Positions 16,274 through 25,142 of a stretch of 64,000 bases of DNA are shown one piece after another. The stretch is taken from contig NZ_CP024768.1 in the NCBI RefSeq assembly GCF_011395035.1, positions 468,586 to 532,585 on the forward strand, in the 5' to 3' direction. A model generated the notes under the pieces. That model saw nothing but the letters and a program-made list of their open reading frames with translations. It was not told where the DNA came from and did not search any database. The translations under genes were made by a program, and so were the position numbers. The DNA is from Pantoea cypripedii (GTDB lineage: Bacteria; Pseudomonadota; Gammaproteobacteria; Enterobacterales; Enterobacteriaceae). How positions within the stretch are numbered: position 1 is the first letter of the stretch; each line of letters begins with the position of its first letter.

Positions 16274-18619
16274 ATGAAACAGATTCGTCTTTTAGCGCAA
16301 TACTACGTTGATTTGATGGTCAAACTGGGGCTGGTGCGCTTTTCGCTGCTGCTGGCTTCGGCGCTGGTGGTGCTGGCGATGGTGGTACAGATGGCCGTCA
16401 CTATGGTGCTGCGTGGCCACGTTGAGAGCATCGATGTGGTGCGGTCGATTTTCTTTGGTCTGCTGATTACCCCCTGGGCAGTCTACTTTCTCTCGGTGGT
16501 GGTTGATCAACTGGAAGAGTCACGTCAGCGCCTCTCACGGCTGGTGGATAAGCTGGAAGAGATGCGAACGCGCGATCTTGAGCTGAATCAGCAGATGAAA
16601 GAAACCATTACGCAGCTCAACCAGGAAATTGCCGACCGTATTAAAGCCGAGCAGGCGCGTGAGCAGGTGATGGATAAGCTGCGTGAAGAAATGGCTCGCC
16701 GCGAGCAGGCACAAATTGAACTTGAGCAGCAATCCTCCTTCCTGCGCTCTTTCCTTGATGCTTCGCCGGATCTGGTGTTTTACCGCAATATCGATAAGCA
16801 ATTCTCTGGCTGTAACCGCGCGATGGAGCTGCTCACTGGATTGAGTGAAAAGCAGTTAATTGGTCTGACGCCGCGTGATATTTATGATGAAGATGCCGCT
16901 ACCAAGGTACTGGAAACGGATGAGAAGGTGTTCCGCCATAATGTGTCGCTGACTTACGAACAATGGCTGCAATATCCCGATGGACGCAAAGCCTGCTTCG
17001 AAATCCGTAAAGTCCCTTATTACGATCGTGTTGGTAAACGCAGTGGCCTGATGGGCTTTGGCCGCGATATTACCGAGCGTAAGCGTTATCAGGACGCGCT
17101 GGAGAATGCCAGCCGTGAAAAGACCACCTTTATTTCTACCATCAGCCACGAGCTGCGTACCCCGCTGAACGGGATTGTGGGGCTGAGCCGCATTCTGCTG
17201 GATACCGATCTTAATCAGGAGCAGCTTAAGTATCTGAAAACCATCCATGTGTCGGCCATCACCCTCGGTAACATTTTCAATGATGTGATCGAGGTGGACA
17301 AGATTGAGCGACGTAAAGTGCAGCTGGATAACCAGCCGCTCGATTTCACCGGTTTCCTGTCCGATCTGGAAAACCTCTCCGGCCTGCTGGCACAGCCGAA
17401 AGGGCTGAAGTTCGTGATGTCACCTGAACTGCCGCTGCCGCACAAAATCTGTGCTGATGGCACGCGCCTGCGACAGATCCTGTGGAACCTGATTGGTAAT
17501 GCGGTGAAATTCACCCAGCAGGGTGAAATCGTGGTGCGTGTCGCTTATCACCAGGATGAAACCCTGCGGTTTGAGGTGGAAGACTCCGGTATGGGTATCC
17601 CGCAGGAGGAGCAGGACAAGATCTTCGCCATGTATTATCAGGTGAAAGACCAGCATGGCGGTAAACCGGCCACGGGCACCGGTATCGGGCTGGCGGTGTC
17701 CCGCCGCCTGGCACAGGCGATGGGCGGCGATATCAGCGTGCGTAGCGTGCAGGGACAGGGTTCCTGCTTTATTGTCGAGATCAAGGCACCACGCGTCGCT
17801 GAAGAGGTTGAGGATGACAACCTCGACGACAGCATGCCGTTGCCCGCGCTGCATGTCCTGTTGGTGGAAGATATTGAACTGAACGTGATCGTGGCGCGTT
17901 CGGTGCTGGAGAAACTGGGTTGCAGTGTTGAAGTGGCGATGACCGGCACTGCGGCTCTGGAGATGTTCGATCCGCAGGAGTTCGATCTGGTGCTGCTGGA
18001 TATTCAGCTGCCGGACATGACCGGCCTTGACGTGTCGCGCGCCATTCATCAGCGACATGCTGGTGAGATATTGCCGCCACTGGTGGCGCTGACCGCCAAT
18101 GTGCTGAAAGACAAGAAAGAGTATCTGGATGCTGGCATGGATGAGGTGCTGAGCAAACCGCTGGCAGTGCCTGCGCTGACAGCGATGATTAAGAAGTTCT
18201 GGGATTATCAGGCTGAAGCAGATACGCCGGTAGTCGCACCTCAGGTGGAAGAGAAAACCCGTGCGCTGCTCGATGTCCCCATGCTGGAGCAATATATCGA
18301 GCTGGTTGGACCTGGATTGATCACCCAAAGTCTGACGATGTTTGAAAAGATGATGCCAGGTTATCTTGATGTGCTGGATTCCAACATGATGGCGCGTGAT
18401 CAGAAAGGCATTGCTGAAGAAGGGCACAAAATCAAAGGGGCTGCGGGGTCAGTGGGTTTGTTACATCTGCAAAAACTGGCGAAGCAAATTCAGTCACCGG
18501 AACTGCCGGCATGGTGGGATAATGTGCAGGAATGGATTGATGAGTTAAAACAGGAATGGCGGCACGACGTTAACGTATTACGTGAATGGGTGGCATCGCG
18601 GGAAAGTGACAAACCGTAG
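16274..18619 (+). CDS. arcB: ArcB aerobic respiration control sensor kinase
   Basis: Tripartite membrane histidine kinase that senses quinone redox state and phosphorylates ArcA. The 781-residue product has two N-terminal membrane segments (about 22-45 and 58-77), a coiled coil, a PAS domain (about 155-275), a kinase core with His292 (STISHELRTPLNG), a receiver domain with Asp576 (VLLLDIQLPD) and a C-terminal HPt domain with His718 (EEGHKIKGAAGS). An in-frame ATG 30 bp upstream exists, but the ATG at 16274 gives the conserved MKQIRLLAQYYVDLM start and has GGGAG 7 bp before it. In E. coli yhcC precedes and elbB follows; both are missing here. Confidence 0.97.
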   Translation: MKQIRLLAQYYVDLMVKLGLVRFSLLLASALVVLAMVVQMAVTMVLRGHVESIDVVRSIFFGLLITPWAVYFLSVVVDQLEESRQRLSRLVDKLEEMRTRDLELNQQMKETITQLNQEIADRIKAEQAREQVMDKLREEMARREQAQIELEQQSSFLRSFLDASPDLVFYRNIDKQFSGCNRAMELLTGLSEKQLIGLTPRDIYDEDAATKVLETDEKVFRHNVSLTYEQWLQYPDGRKACFEIRKVPYYDRVGKRSGLMGFGRDITERKRYQDALENASREKTTFISTISHELRTPLNGIVGLSRILLDTDLNQEQLKYLKTIHVSAITLGNIFNDVIEVDKIERRKVQLDNQPLDFTGFLSDLENLSGLLAQPKGLKFVMSPELPLPHKICADGTRLRQILWNLIGNAVKFTQQGEIVVRVAYHQDETLRFEVEDSGMGIPQEEQDKIFAMYYQVKDQHGGKPATGTGIGLAVSRRLAQAMGGDISVRSVQGQGSCFIVEIKAPRVAEEVEDDNLDDSMPLPALHVLLVEDIELNVIVARSVLEKLGCSVEVAMTGTAALEMFDPQEFDLVLLDIQLPDMTGLDVSRAIHQRHAGEILPPLVALTANVLKDKKEYLDAGMDEVLSKPLAVPALTAMIKKFWDYQAEADTPVVAPQVEEKTRALLDVPMLEQYIELVGPGLITQSLTMFEKMMPGYLDVLDSNMMARDQKGIAEEGHKIKGAAGSVGLLHLQKLAKQIQSPELPAWWDNVQEWIDELKQEWRHDVNVLREWVASRESDKP

Positions 18620-18740
18620 AAAAAAATGACCCCAGTCGAAACTGGGGTGCGCGAATACTGCGCCAACACCAGGGAAATTGTCGCTGCTGCTATTATTTGA
18701 GGTCTATCCTGAGCAACAGCGTGGTATTGGTTAACGCTTC
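18620..18740 (-). ncRNA. arcZ: ArcZ small regulatory RNA
   Basis: Hfq-binding sRNA that activates rpoS translation and represses flhDC and other targets; in E. coli it is itself repressed by ArcA. Read leftward, the 3' half contains the highly conserved ArcZ seed region ATTTCCCTGGTGTTGGCGC followed by AGTATTCGCGCACCCC, then a CCCCAGT/ACTGGGG terminator stem and seven T residues. Position and orientation are those of E. coli: convergent with the arcB 3' end. The 5' end (about 18740) is inferred from an extended -10 (TGCTAAGGT, 18747-18755) and a TTGTCA -35 (18772-18777, 19-bp spacing), and from the usual ArcZ length of about 121 nt. Confidence 0.92.
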
Positions 18741-18777
18741 CAAATCACCTTAGCAAATTCATCATCAGTTGTGACAA

Positions 18778-19278
18778 GATTCATTAAATTGTGTGATGTT
18801 GAGCAGCGTTTAAATACAGAAAACATTAATTTGGTGACACAGTCAAGCAAGGAATCAATTTCTTTGCCTTATTGTGTTATTTTTGACCAAATGTTCTATT
18901 TTTGCTGTGGTTTTAACGTGCTGAAGCGGCAGAAAAACCTCGTAAGCGCAGCGAAAGTCAGCTGGTAGCAAAAAATTTGCTTTTTTTAAGGTTAACCAAC
19001 TGAAATATGGTCCAAATGTGGGAAGAGTGACCGGGTTATCCAAAACGTTTTGGAAACCATCAACAGAAAGTTCCGGTTTATGGATTTAGCGATGAATGTA
19101 AACCAAATGTCACACAGAATGCTTTACCACAAAGAGTGGAAGTCACAGGGTATCTGCTGCGAATTTACACATTTTTCGCATAATGCTTTCGTTAATCAAT
19201 GCACATGTTCAAACGCTATGAAAGCCTAATGTTAAGAAGGTTGAATCATTCGGCGTGACTTGTATCACATTCGGTTAA
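18778..19278. other. A+T-rich gap where elbB is found in E. coli
   Basis: About 500 bp with no supported gene. E. coli carries elbB between arcZ and mtgA; no homologous reading frame is visible on either strand. The sequence is A+T-rich with scattered short frames lacking ribosome binding sites. Confidence 0.5.
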
Positions 19279-19307
19279 TTGTCCATAACGAACTCTTCCG
19301 ATAAGAT
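19279..19307 (+). promoter_or_regulatory. Candidate mtgA promoter
   Basis: TTGTCC, 17-bp spacer, TAAGAT. A transcript starting near 19314 would have a leader of about 190 nt with two very short overlapping frames (starting near 19347 and 19372, the latter after AAAGGA). Confidence 0.4.
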
Positions 19308-19505
19308 TTTACGCATGGAACCGATTCCTTAATAGCGGAAGTGATTGATGTATTTGGCTCTATTAAAGGAACGATGGTCACGCAAGTAATGACTTTGTTT
19401 GATAAATCAACTGGCCACTGAGTAATTTTTAGCACCCGTGTGTCGCTGAGTGTCATCAAGACCTGAGTGATTGATTAATACAGGGAACAGGTAAGAGTAA
19501 ATTTG

Positions 19506-20228
19506 ATGAGTAAGAATCAAGGGAAACTTTGGCAACGTATTAAAGTGATAATGGCAAAATTCCTGCTCGCCTGGTTAGGTATTTGGCTGGCGGCCATTTT
19601 GTTGTTTTCCTTTTTGCCGGTACCTTTCTCCGCTGTGATGGTGCAACGACAGATCGGCGCCTGGCTGAGCGGCAATTTTGACTATGTGGCGCATTCTGAT
19701 TGGGTCAGCATGGATGAGATCTCTCCGTGGATGGCGCTGGCGGTTATTGCCTCTGAAGACCAAAAATTCCCGGTTCACTGGGGATTTGATGTGCAAGCGA
19801 TCCAGTCGGTACTCGATAACGAAGGGGATGAACGCATGCGAGGGGCATCTACACTTTCACAGCAGACGGCAAAAAACCTGTTCCTGTGGGATGGGCGCAG
19901 CTGGGTGCGAAAAGGTCTGGAAGCCGGGCTAACGGTGGGGATTGAAACCGTATGGACCAAGCGCCGTATTCTGACGGTCTATCTGAATATCGCCGAGTTG
20001 GGCAATGGGGTATTCGGTGTGGAGGAGGCGTCACAGCGTTATTTTCACAAACCGGCCAGCCGTCTGACGATGTCGGAAGCTGCCCTGCTGGCCGCCGTTC
20101 TGCCCAATCCGATTCGTTTCCGCGCCGACGCGCCCTCAGGTTATATTCGTCAGCGCCAGCAATGGATTATGCGACAGATGCGCCAGCTGGGTGGGGAAGG
20201 TTTTCTTAATCGCTACAAATTGCACTAA
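19506..20228 (+). CDS. mtgA: MtgA monofunctional peptidoglycan glycosyltransferase
   Basis: Inner-membrane GT51 enzyme that polymerises lipid II into glycan strands, without a transpeptidase domain. The 240-residue product has one N-terminal membrane anchor (about 17-38, FLLAWLGIWLAAILLFSFLP) and the GT51 motifs ASEDQKFPVHWGFD (containing the catalytic Glu), GASTLSQQTAKNLFLW, the RKGLEAGLTVGIE segment and KRRILTVYLNIAELGNGVFGVEEAS. The ATG at 19506 is preferred over the in-frame TTG one codon upstream. It converges with npr with only 5 bp between the stops. Confidence 0.95.
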   Translation: MSKNQGKLWQRIKVIMAKFLLAWLGIWLAAILLFSFLPVPFSAVMVQRQIGAWLSGNFDYVAHSDWVSMDEISPWMALAVIASEDQKFPVHWGFDVQAIQSVLDNEGDERMRGASTLSQQTAKNLFLWDGRSWVRKGLEAGLTVGIETVWTKRRILTVYLNIAELGNGVFGVEEASQRYFHKPASRLTMSEAALLAAVLPNPIRFRADAPSGYIRQRQQWIMRQMRQLGGEGFLNRYKLH

Positions 20229-20233
20229 GGCGA

Positions 20234-20506
20234 TTAATCTTCGTCGAAACCCGCTTCGAACAATTCGATCACCGCAGCCAGTGCCTGAGTCTCTTCCGGG
20301 CCGCTGGCTTCGATCTCAATATGACCCCCTTTGGCGGAATCCAGCATCAGCAGCGCGATGACACTGCTGGCTTCGGCTTCCGTTCCGGCCTCATTGCGTA
20401 GCAACACTTCAGCGTCGAAACTCTGCACCAGCTCGAACAACTTCATGGCCGGGCGGGCGTGCATTCCCAGCTTATTACGAATCTCAACGGTCTGCTTCAC
20501 GGTCAT
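20234..20506 (-). CDS. npr: NPr nitrogen phosphotransferase HPr-like protein
   Basis: Phosphocarrier of the nitrogen PTS (PtsP-NPr-EIIA-Ntr). The 90-residue product has the phosphorylatable His16 in GMHARPAMKL and the Ser-containing helix near SSVIALLMLDSAKGG. It is the last gene of the rpoN operon and overlaps rapZ by 4 bp. Full family length. Confidence 0.96.
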   Translation of the reverse strand: MTVKQTVEIRNKLGMHARPAMKLFELVQSFDAEVLLRNEAGTEAEASSVIALLMLDSAKGGHIEIEASGPEETQALAAVIELFEAGFDED

Positions 20507-21357
20507 GATTTGCGTTTTTCCAGGGTGCGATGACGGGACTGCACATTTTTACCACGCGAGCGGAAATAATCGGCCAGCTGTTCGGCAATGTAGACCGAGC
20601 GATGCTTACCACCGGTACAGCCAATGGCGACGGTGAGGTAACTGCGATTATTGGTTTCCAGCATCGGCAGCCACAGCTCAAGGTAGCTGCGCGTTTGGTA
20701 GATAAAGTTATGCACTTCAGTATGGCGATCGAGAAACGCTGCCACCGGGCGATCCAGGCCGGTCATCGGACGCAGTTTCGGATCCCAGTGCGGGTTAGGC
20801 AGAAAACGCACATCAAAGACATAATCGGCATCGATTGGAATGCCATGTTTGAAGCCAAAGGACTCAAACACCATGGTCAGTTCGCGTTCACGTTTACCCA
20901 GCAGACGGGTACGCAGCATCTCTGCCAGCTCATGCACCGACATCTCTGAGGTGTCGATGATCAGATCGGCGCGTGAACGCAGCGGCTCCAGCAGATCGCT
21001 CTCCTCATCAATGGCGCTCTCCAGTGACAGGTTCTTACTGGAAAGCGGATGCAGGCGGCGGGTATCGCTGTAGCGACGAATCAGCGTGTTGCGATCGGCG
21101 TCGAGAAACAACAGCTGCGGCGCAAAGGAGTCCGGCAGATTATTGAGGGCTGTTTCAAAAATTTCCGGCGATTCGGGCATGTTCCGCACGTCAATACTGA
21201 CGGCGGCTGAGATATTGCGTTCGGTTAACGTATTTGCCAGTTCGGGTAGCAGCACCACCGGCAGATTATCGACACAGTAAAACCCCATGTCCTCAAGTGC
21301 ACGTAACGCGACTGATTTTCCTGAGCCTGACCGACCGCTAACGATCATCAGCACCAT
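20503..21357 (-). CDS. rapZ: RapZ RNase adaptor / GlmZ decay regulator
   Basis: RNA-binding adaptor that delivers the sRNA GlmZ to RNase E, so adjusting GlmS synthesis to glucosamine-6-phosphate levels. The 284-residue product has an N-terminal P-loop kinase-like domain (Walker A GRSGSGKS, 8-15) and a C-terminal domain with VAIGCTGGKHRSVYIAEQLA and the basic RNA-binding tail RSRGKNVQSRHRTLEKRKS. Nearly identical to the E. coli protein. A GTG one codon upstream is also possible; the ATG at 21357 gives the usual MVLMIVSGRSGSGKS start. Confidence 0.97.
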   Translation of the reverse strand: MVLMIVSGRSGSGKSVALRALEDMGFYCVDNLPVVLLPELANTLTERNISAAVSIDVRNMPESPEIFETALNNLPDSFAPQLLFLDADRNTLIRRYSDTRRLHPLSSKNLSLESAIDEESDLLEPLRSRADLIIDTSEMSVHELAEMLRTRLLGKRERELTMVFESFGFKHGIPIDADYVFDVRFLPNPHWDPKLRPMTGLDRPVAAFLDRHTEVHNFIYQTRSYLELWLPMLETNNRSYLTVAIGCTGGKHRSVYIAEQLADYFRSRGKNVQSRHRTLEKRKS

Positions 21358-21409
21358 CACATTTCTCCCGTTTTAAACCGGCACCCTGGCCGGTAAAAGT
21401 GTCTGTCGC

Positions 21410-21895
21410 TTAAGGATGGTCGTCCTGCGCTTCTGTGATAATGGCATAGAGTTCTTCATCGCTTTGTGCCGCGCGCAGGCGACGACAGACGGTTTTATCT
21501 GCCAGGCGTTTTGCGACCAGCGACAGCGTATGCAGATGGGTTTTACACTGGTCTGCCGGCACCAGTAGCGCAAACAGCAGGTCTACCGGCTGATTGTCGA
21601 CGGCATCAAAGGCGATCGGCTGATCGAGGCTGATAAACACGCCTACAGCGCGCAGGGTGTCCTCCTCCAGCTTGCCATGTGGAATAGCAATGCCGTTGCC
21701 AATACCGGTACTCCCCATACGTTCACGGGTGAGGATTGCTTCGAAAAGCGTCTGGTGAGGCAGATTGAGCTGCTTAGCTGCCAGCTCGCTGATAATTTCC
21801 AGCGCACGTTTTTTACTCTGGCAGTGTACGCCGCTGCGGGTGCAGTCCAGCGTGAGGACCGAGCTCAATTCCAGTGTCAGATCGTTGTTCATCAT
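21410..21895 (-). CDS. ptsN: EIIA-Ntr, PTS nitrogen regulatory protein
   Basis: Terminal phosphoacceptor of the nitrogen PTS; it regulates potassium transport, envelope stress and amino-sugar metabolism. The 161-residue product is a single EIIA fructose/mannitol-type domain with the phosphorylated His73 in GNGIAIPHGKLEED. It lies in the conserved order rpoN-hpf-ptsN-rapZ-npr. The first of two adjacent Met codons is taken as start by comparison with E. coli (MTNND / MMNND). Confidence 0.96.
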   Translation of the reverse strand: MMNNDLTLELSSVLTLDCTRSGVHCQSKKRALEIISELAAKQLNLPHQTLFEAILTRERMGSTGIGNGIAIPHGKLEEDTLRAVGVFISLDQPIAFDAVDNQPVDLLFALLVPADQCKTHLHTLSLVAKRLADKTVCRRLRAAQSDEELYAIITEAQDDHP

Positions 21896-21991
21896 CGTTT
21901 CACTTGCGAGTTCACATAGCCGCGACGAGTACCCACTTTAACCCGTTAACGGGGAAAATGCAGGTTCTCCTGTTGGCGCTTGCGCAGATGA

Positions 21992-22016
21992 CAAAACGGG
22001 GCGGTCAGCCCGCCCC
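21992..22016 (-). terminator. Terminator downstream of hpf
   Basis: GGGGCGG / CCGCCCC stem followed leftward by GTTTTG. It may partly separate rpoN-hpf from ptsN-rapZ-npr, giving transcriptional attenuation inside the cluster. Confidence 0.65.
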
Positions 22017-22065
22017 ATTCTGTGCTCTGAGTGCTGAACCAGCCAGCACTCTGCAAGCGTGAAGG

Positions 22066-22353
22066 TTAGTGTTTTTTCAGTTTGTCTTTATGTTTGGTCA
22101 ACTGACGGGAAAGCTTGTCGATCAATCCGTCAATGGCCGCGTACATATCTTCCGCTTCCGATGTCGCGTGCAACTCCCCGCCGTTCACATGCAAGGTCGC
22201 ATCAGCAATCTGCGTTACCTTCTCCACTTTCAGAACAATATAGACCTGATTGATACGATCAAAATAGTGTTCCAGTTTGGCAAATTTGCTATTTACAAAC
22301 TCGCGCAGCGGTTCGGTAATCTCTACATTCAGTCCGGTAAGGTTTATCTGCAT
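22066..22353 (-). CDS. hpf: Ribosome hibernation-promoting factor, short form
   Basis: Binds the 30S decoding region in stationary phase and, with RMF, stabilises 100S ribosome dimers. The 95-residue product is the short HPF type, with MQINLTGLNVEITEPLREFVNSKFAKLEHYFDRI and VTQIADATLHVNGGELHATSEAEDMYAAIDGLIDKLSRQLTKHKDKL segments as its N- and C-terminal parts (broken here by normal loop sequence). It lies 21 bp downstream of rpoN in the same direction. Confidence 0.96.
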   Translation of the reverse strand: MQINLTGLNVEITEPLREFVNSKFAKLEHYFDRINQVYIVLKVEKVTQIADATLHVNGGELHATSEAEDMYAAIDGLIDKLSRQLTKHKDKLKKH

Positions 22354-22374
22354 AGGTCTTCCTTCTCAATACAT

Positions 22375-23808
22375 TCAAACCAGCTGCTTACGCTGGTTCG
22401 AGGGCGGGATGGACAAAGACTCGCGATACTTAGCAACCGTACGGCGGGCCACCATGATGCCCTGTTCAGATAACATGGAGGTCAGTTTGCTGTCGCTCAA
22501 GGGTTTTGCGGGGTTTTCCGCAGAGATCAATTTTTTCACCAGTGCACGTATCGCCGTGGAAGAGGCTTCGCCACCGCCTTCGGTGTTCACATGGCTGGAG
22601 AAAAAATATTTAAGTTCAAAGATGCCACGCGGGCTATGTAAATACTTCTGCGTGGTCACGCGGGAGATTGTCGATTCATGCATATCAACGGCCTGGGCGA
22701 TATCCGCCAGCACCATCGGGCGCATATACTCCTCGCCTTGCTCAAAGAACGCTTGCTGCTGCTCGACAATACAACGCGTTACTTTCAGCAGCGTGTCATT
22801 TCGGCTCTCCAGGCTCTTAATCAGCCACCTGGCTTCCTGTAAGTTGCTGCGGATAAACTGGCTGTCGCTGTCGTTACGCGCGGCGCCGCCCATCGCGGCA
22901 TAATGCTGGTTGATTTTAAGACGCGGCACGCTGTCGGCATTCAGCTCGACCGTCCAGCGTGTGCCGGTTTTGCGCACCAGCACATCAGGGATGACATACT
23001 CCGGTTCGCTGGTGTTCACTGACTGGCCCGGACGCGGATCGAGCGACTGAATCAATACCATGGCGTCTTTCAGCACATCTTCTTTCAGACGCGTCACCCG
23101 CATCAGACTGCGGAAATCATGATTGGCCAGCAGGTCGAGATGTTCGCTAACGATAAGCCGCGCTTCTGCCAGCATCGGTGTGTCGCTGGCATATTGTGAC
23201 AGCTGGACCAGCAAACAATCACGTAAATCGCGTGCACCGACACCAACCGGGTCAAAACGCTGCACGCGTTTCAGCACCGCTTCCACTTCGTCCAGCGTCA
23301 GCTCATCATCGCCAATGCTGTCGCAGATATCCTGCAACGTCACGGTGAGATAACCGGTATCGTCAATGGCATCGACAATCGAGGTAGCAATGGCGCGATC
23401 GGTATCGGTGAAAGGCGTTAGCTCGACCTGCCACATCAGGTAGTCCTGCAATGACTGCGTCGTCTCCCCCTGGTACACCGGCAATTCATCATCCTGATAA
23501 TCGGTCCCGGTGCCTGAAGGTGTACCGGCGGTGTAGATCTCATCCCAGGTGGCATCGAGCGGCAACTCTTCCGGCATGTCCTTCTGCTCAAGCGCTTCGC
23601 GTGTGTCGAGCGCTTCGCTCTCCTGATATTCGCGCGCGTCTACTTCTTCATGGACTTCTGATTGTTCAAGCAATGGATTGCTTTCCAGCGCCAGTTGTAA
23701 TTCCTGCTGGAGTTCAAGCGTAGAGAGTTGCAGCAAGCGAATTGCCTGCTGCAACTGTGGTGTCATCGCCAGCTGTTGGCTGAGCCTGAGTTGCAAACCT
23801 TGCTTCAT
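22375..23808 (-). CDS. rpoN: RNA polymerase sigma-54 factor
   Basis: Alternative sigma factor for nitrogen and other enhancer-dependent promoters. The 477-residue product matches E. coli RpoN in length: glutamine/leucine-rich region I (1-50, interacts with activators), acidic region II (about 55-120), core-binding region III and the DNA-binding C-terminus with the RpoN box ARRTVAKYRE. Located directly downstream of lptB as usual. An NtrC-like site elsewhere in the window (15831-15847) shows a potential partner regulon. Confidence 0.97.
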   Translation of the reverse strand: MKQGLQLRLSQQLAMTPQLQQAIRLLQLSTLELQQELQLALESNPLLEQSEVHEEVDAREYQESEALDTREALEQKDMPEELPLDATWDEIYTAGTPSGTGTDYQDDELPVYQGETTQSLQDYLMWQVELTPFTDTDRAIATSIVDAIDDTGYLTVTLQDICDSIGDDELTLDEVEAVLKRVQRFDPVGVGARDLRDCLLVQLSQYASDTPMLAEARLIVSEHLDLLANHDFRSLMRVTRLKEDVLKDAMVLIQSLDPRPGQSVNTSEPEYVIPDVLVRKTGTRWTVELNADSVPRLKINQHYAAMGGAARNDSDSQFIRSNLQEARWLIKSLESRNDTLLKVTRCIVEQQQAFFEQGEEYMRPMVLADIAQAVDMHESTISRVTTQKYLHSPRGIFELKYFFSSHVNTEGGGEASSTAIRALVKKLISAENPAKPLSDSKLTSMLSEQGIMVARRTVAKYRESLSIPPSNQRKQLV

Positions 23809-23856
23809 AATCCGGATTGAATTTCCTAAGCAAACGTCGGAGGTTACGACACCTTA

Positions 23857-24582
23857 TCAGAGTCTGAACTCTTCGCCCAAATAAACACGCTTAACCTGCT
23901 CATCTGCAAGTATTTCATCGGGAGTACCGTGGGCAATCAAATGCCCCTGGCTGACGATGTAAGCGCGTTCACAAACGGCAAGGGTTTCGCGCACGTTGTG
24001 GTCGGTGATCAACACGCCCAGCCCGCTATCGCGCAAATGTTCAATGATCTTCTTGATATCAATAACGGAAATGGGATCGACACCGGCAAAAGGTTCATCC
24101 AGCAGAATGAATTTAGGGTTGGCGGCCAGCGCTCGGGCAATCTCCACACGGCGGCGTTCACCACCGGAGAGTGCCTGGCCCATGCTGTCACGCAGATGCT
24201 CAATGTGGAACTCTTCCATCAATTCATTAGCACGATCCTGGCGCTGTTCTTCGCTGAGATCTTCACGGACCTGCAATACCGCCATCAGATTGTCGTAAAC
24301 GCTCAGGCGACGGAAAATCGATGCTTCCTGCGGCAGATAACCAATGCCACGGCGTGCACGTGCATGCAGTGGCAGGAGACTGATGTCTTCATCATCAATC
24401 ACGATGCGACCGGCATCACGTGGGACAATACCCACCACCATGTAGAAGGTGGTGGTTTTACCCGCTCCGTTGGGACCCAGCAGACCGACGATTTCGCCGG
24501 ATTTCACCTGCAGGCTAACGTCTTCTACCACGCGGCGGCCTTTATAGGCTTTCGCCAGGTTTTCAGCGATCAGTGTGGCCAT
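23857..24582 (-). CDS. lptB: LptB, LPS export ABC transporter ATPase
   Basis: Cytoplasmic ATPase that, with LptFG, extracts LPS from the inner membrane. The 241-residue product has Walker A GPNGAGKTT (36-44), the signature LSGGERRRVEIARAL and Walker B FILLDEPFAGVD, followed by the H-loop ITDHNVRETL. It lies between lptA and rpoN, 5 bp after the lptA stop. Confidence 0.97.
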   Translation of the reverse strand: MATLIAENLAKAYKGRRVVEDVSLQVKSGEIVGLLGPNGAGKTTTFYMVVGIVPRDAGRIVIDDEDISLLPLHARARRGIGYLPQEASIFRRLSVYDNLMAVLQVREDLSEEQRQDRANELMEEFHIEHLRDSMGQALSGGERRRVEIARALAANPKFILLDEPFAGVDPISVIDIKKIIEHLRDSGLGVLITDHNVRETLAVCERAYIVSQGHLIAHGTPDEILADEQVKRVYLGEEFRL

Positions 24583-24587
24583 AGAAA

Positions 24588-25142
24588 TTAGTTACTCTTC
24601 TTTTGGCTCTGAGATGAACCGTTTTTATCCTGCAACTGCGACGGCACCAGCACGGTGGTCACGCGTTTGCTCTGGCCCTGACTGAAGGCCTGCATTTTCT
24701 GCTCTTTCACCAGATAGGTGATGCGATCGCCTTTGATGTTGCTATCCAGCTGCTCAATGTAAGCATTGCCGGTCAGCTCAACAAAGTCATTGGCCAGTTC
24801 GTAGTGCAGCTTGGCAGCATGGCCTTGTACCGGCTTACCGCTATCCTGCATTTGATAGAAAGTGGCGGGATTGCCCCAGGCATCAACGATGGTTTTTTTG
24901 CTGTCGCCGCCCGGACGCGTTACCACCACTTTATCAGCGGTGATTTTAATCGACCCCTGGGTCACGATCACATTGCCGGTGAAGGTGGCGACATTGCCTT
25001 GCAGATCCAGCGCCTGGTTTTCTGAAACGATATTAACGGGCTTGTCCGAGTCTCCTGTTAATGCCAGAGCGGGCAGACTGGTGGCTAACAGAGCGCTGAC
25101 CAACAGTAACTTAAGGCTGTTTTTGTTCATTTTGGATTTCAT
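24588..25142 (-). CDS. lptA: LptA periplasmic LPS-bridge protein
   Basis: Periplasmic beta-jellyroll protein that oligomerises into the bridge carrying LPS to LptDE. The 184-residue product has a signal peptide (cleavage near ALA, about residue 27) and the OstA/LptA repeats (QGNVATFTGNVIVTQGSIKITADKV and later FVELTGNAYIEQLDSNIKGDRITY). The in-frame frame extends 21 bp upstream, but the start at 25142 aligns with E. coli MKFKTNKLSL. The start lies inside the lptC 3' end (32-bp overlap), so translation is probably coupled. Confidence 0.95.
   Translation of the reverse strand: MKSKMNKNSLKLLLVSALLATSLPALALTGDSDKPVNIVSENQALDLQGNVATFTGNVIVTQGSIKITADKVVVTRPGGDSKKTIVDAWGNPATFYQMQDSGKPVQGHAAKLHYELANDFVELTGNAYIEQLDSNIKGDRITYLVKEQKMQAFSQGQSKRVTTVLVPSQLQDKNGSSQSQKKSN

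Noticed and set aside
17420..18427. 335-codon leftward frame within arcB
   Set aside because: His-rich and unstructured composition typical of antisense frames; arcB is complete on the other strand.
18771..18968. 65-codon rightward frame after arcB
   Set aside because: Overlaps the arcZ promoter, has no ribosome binding site and no recognisable sequence.
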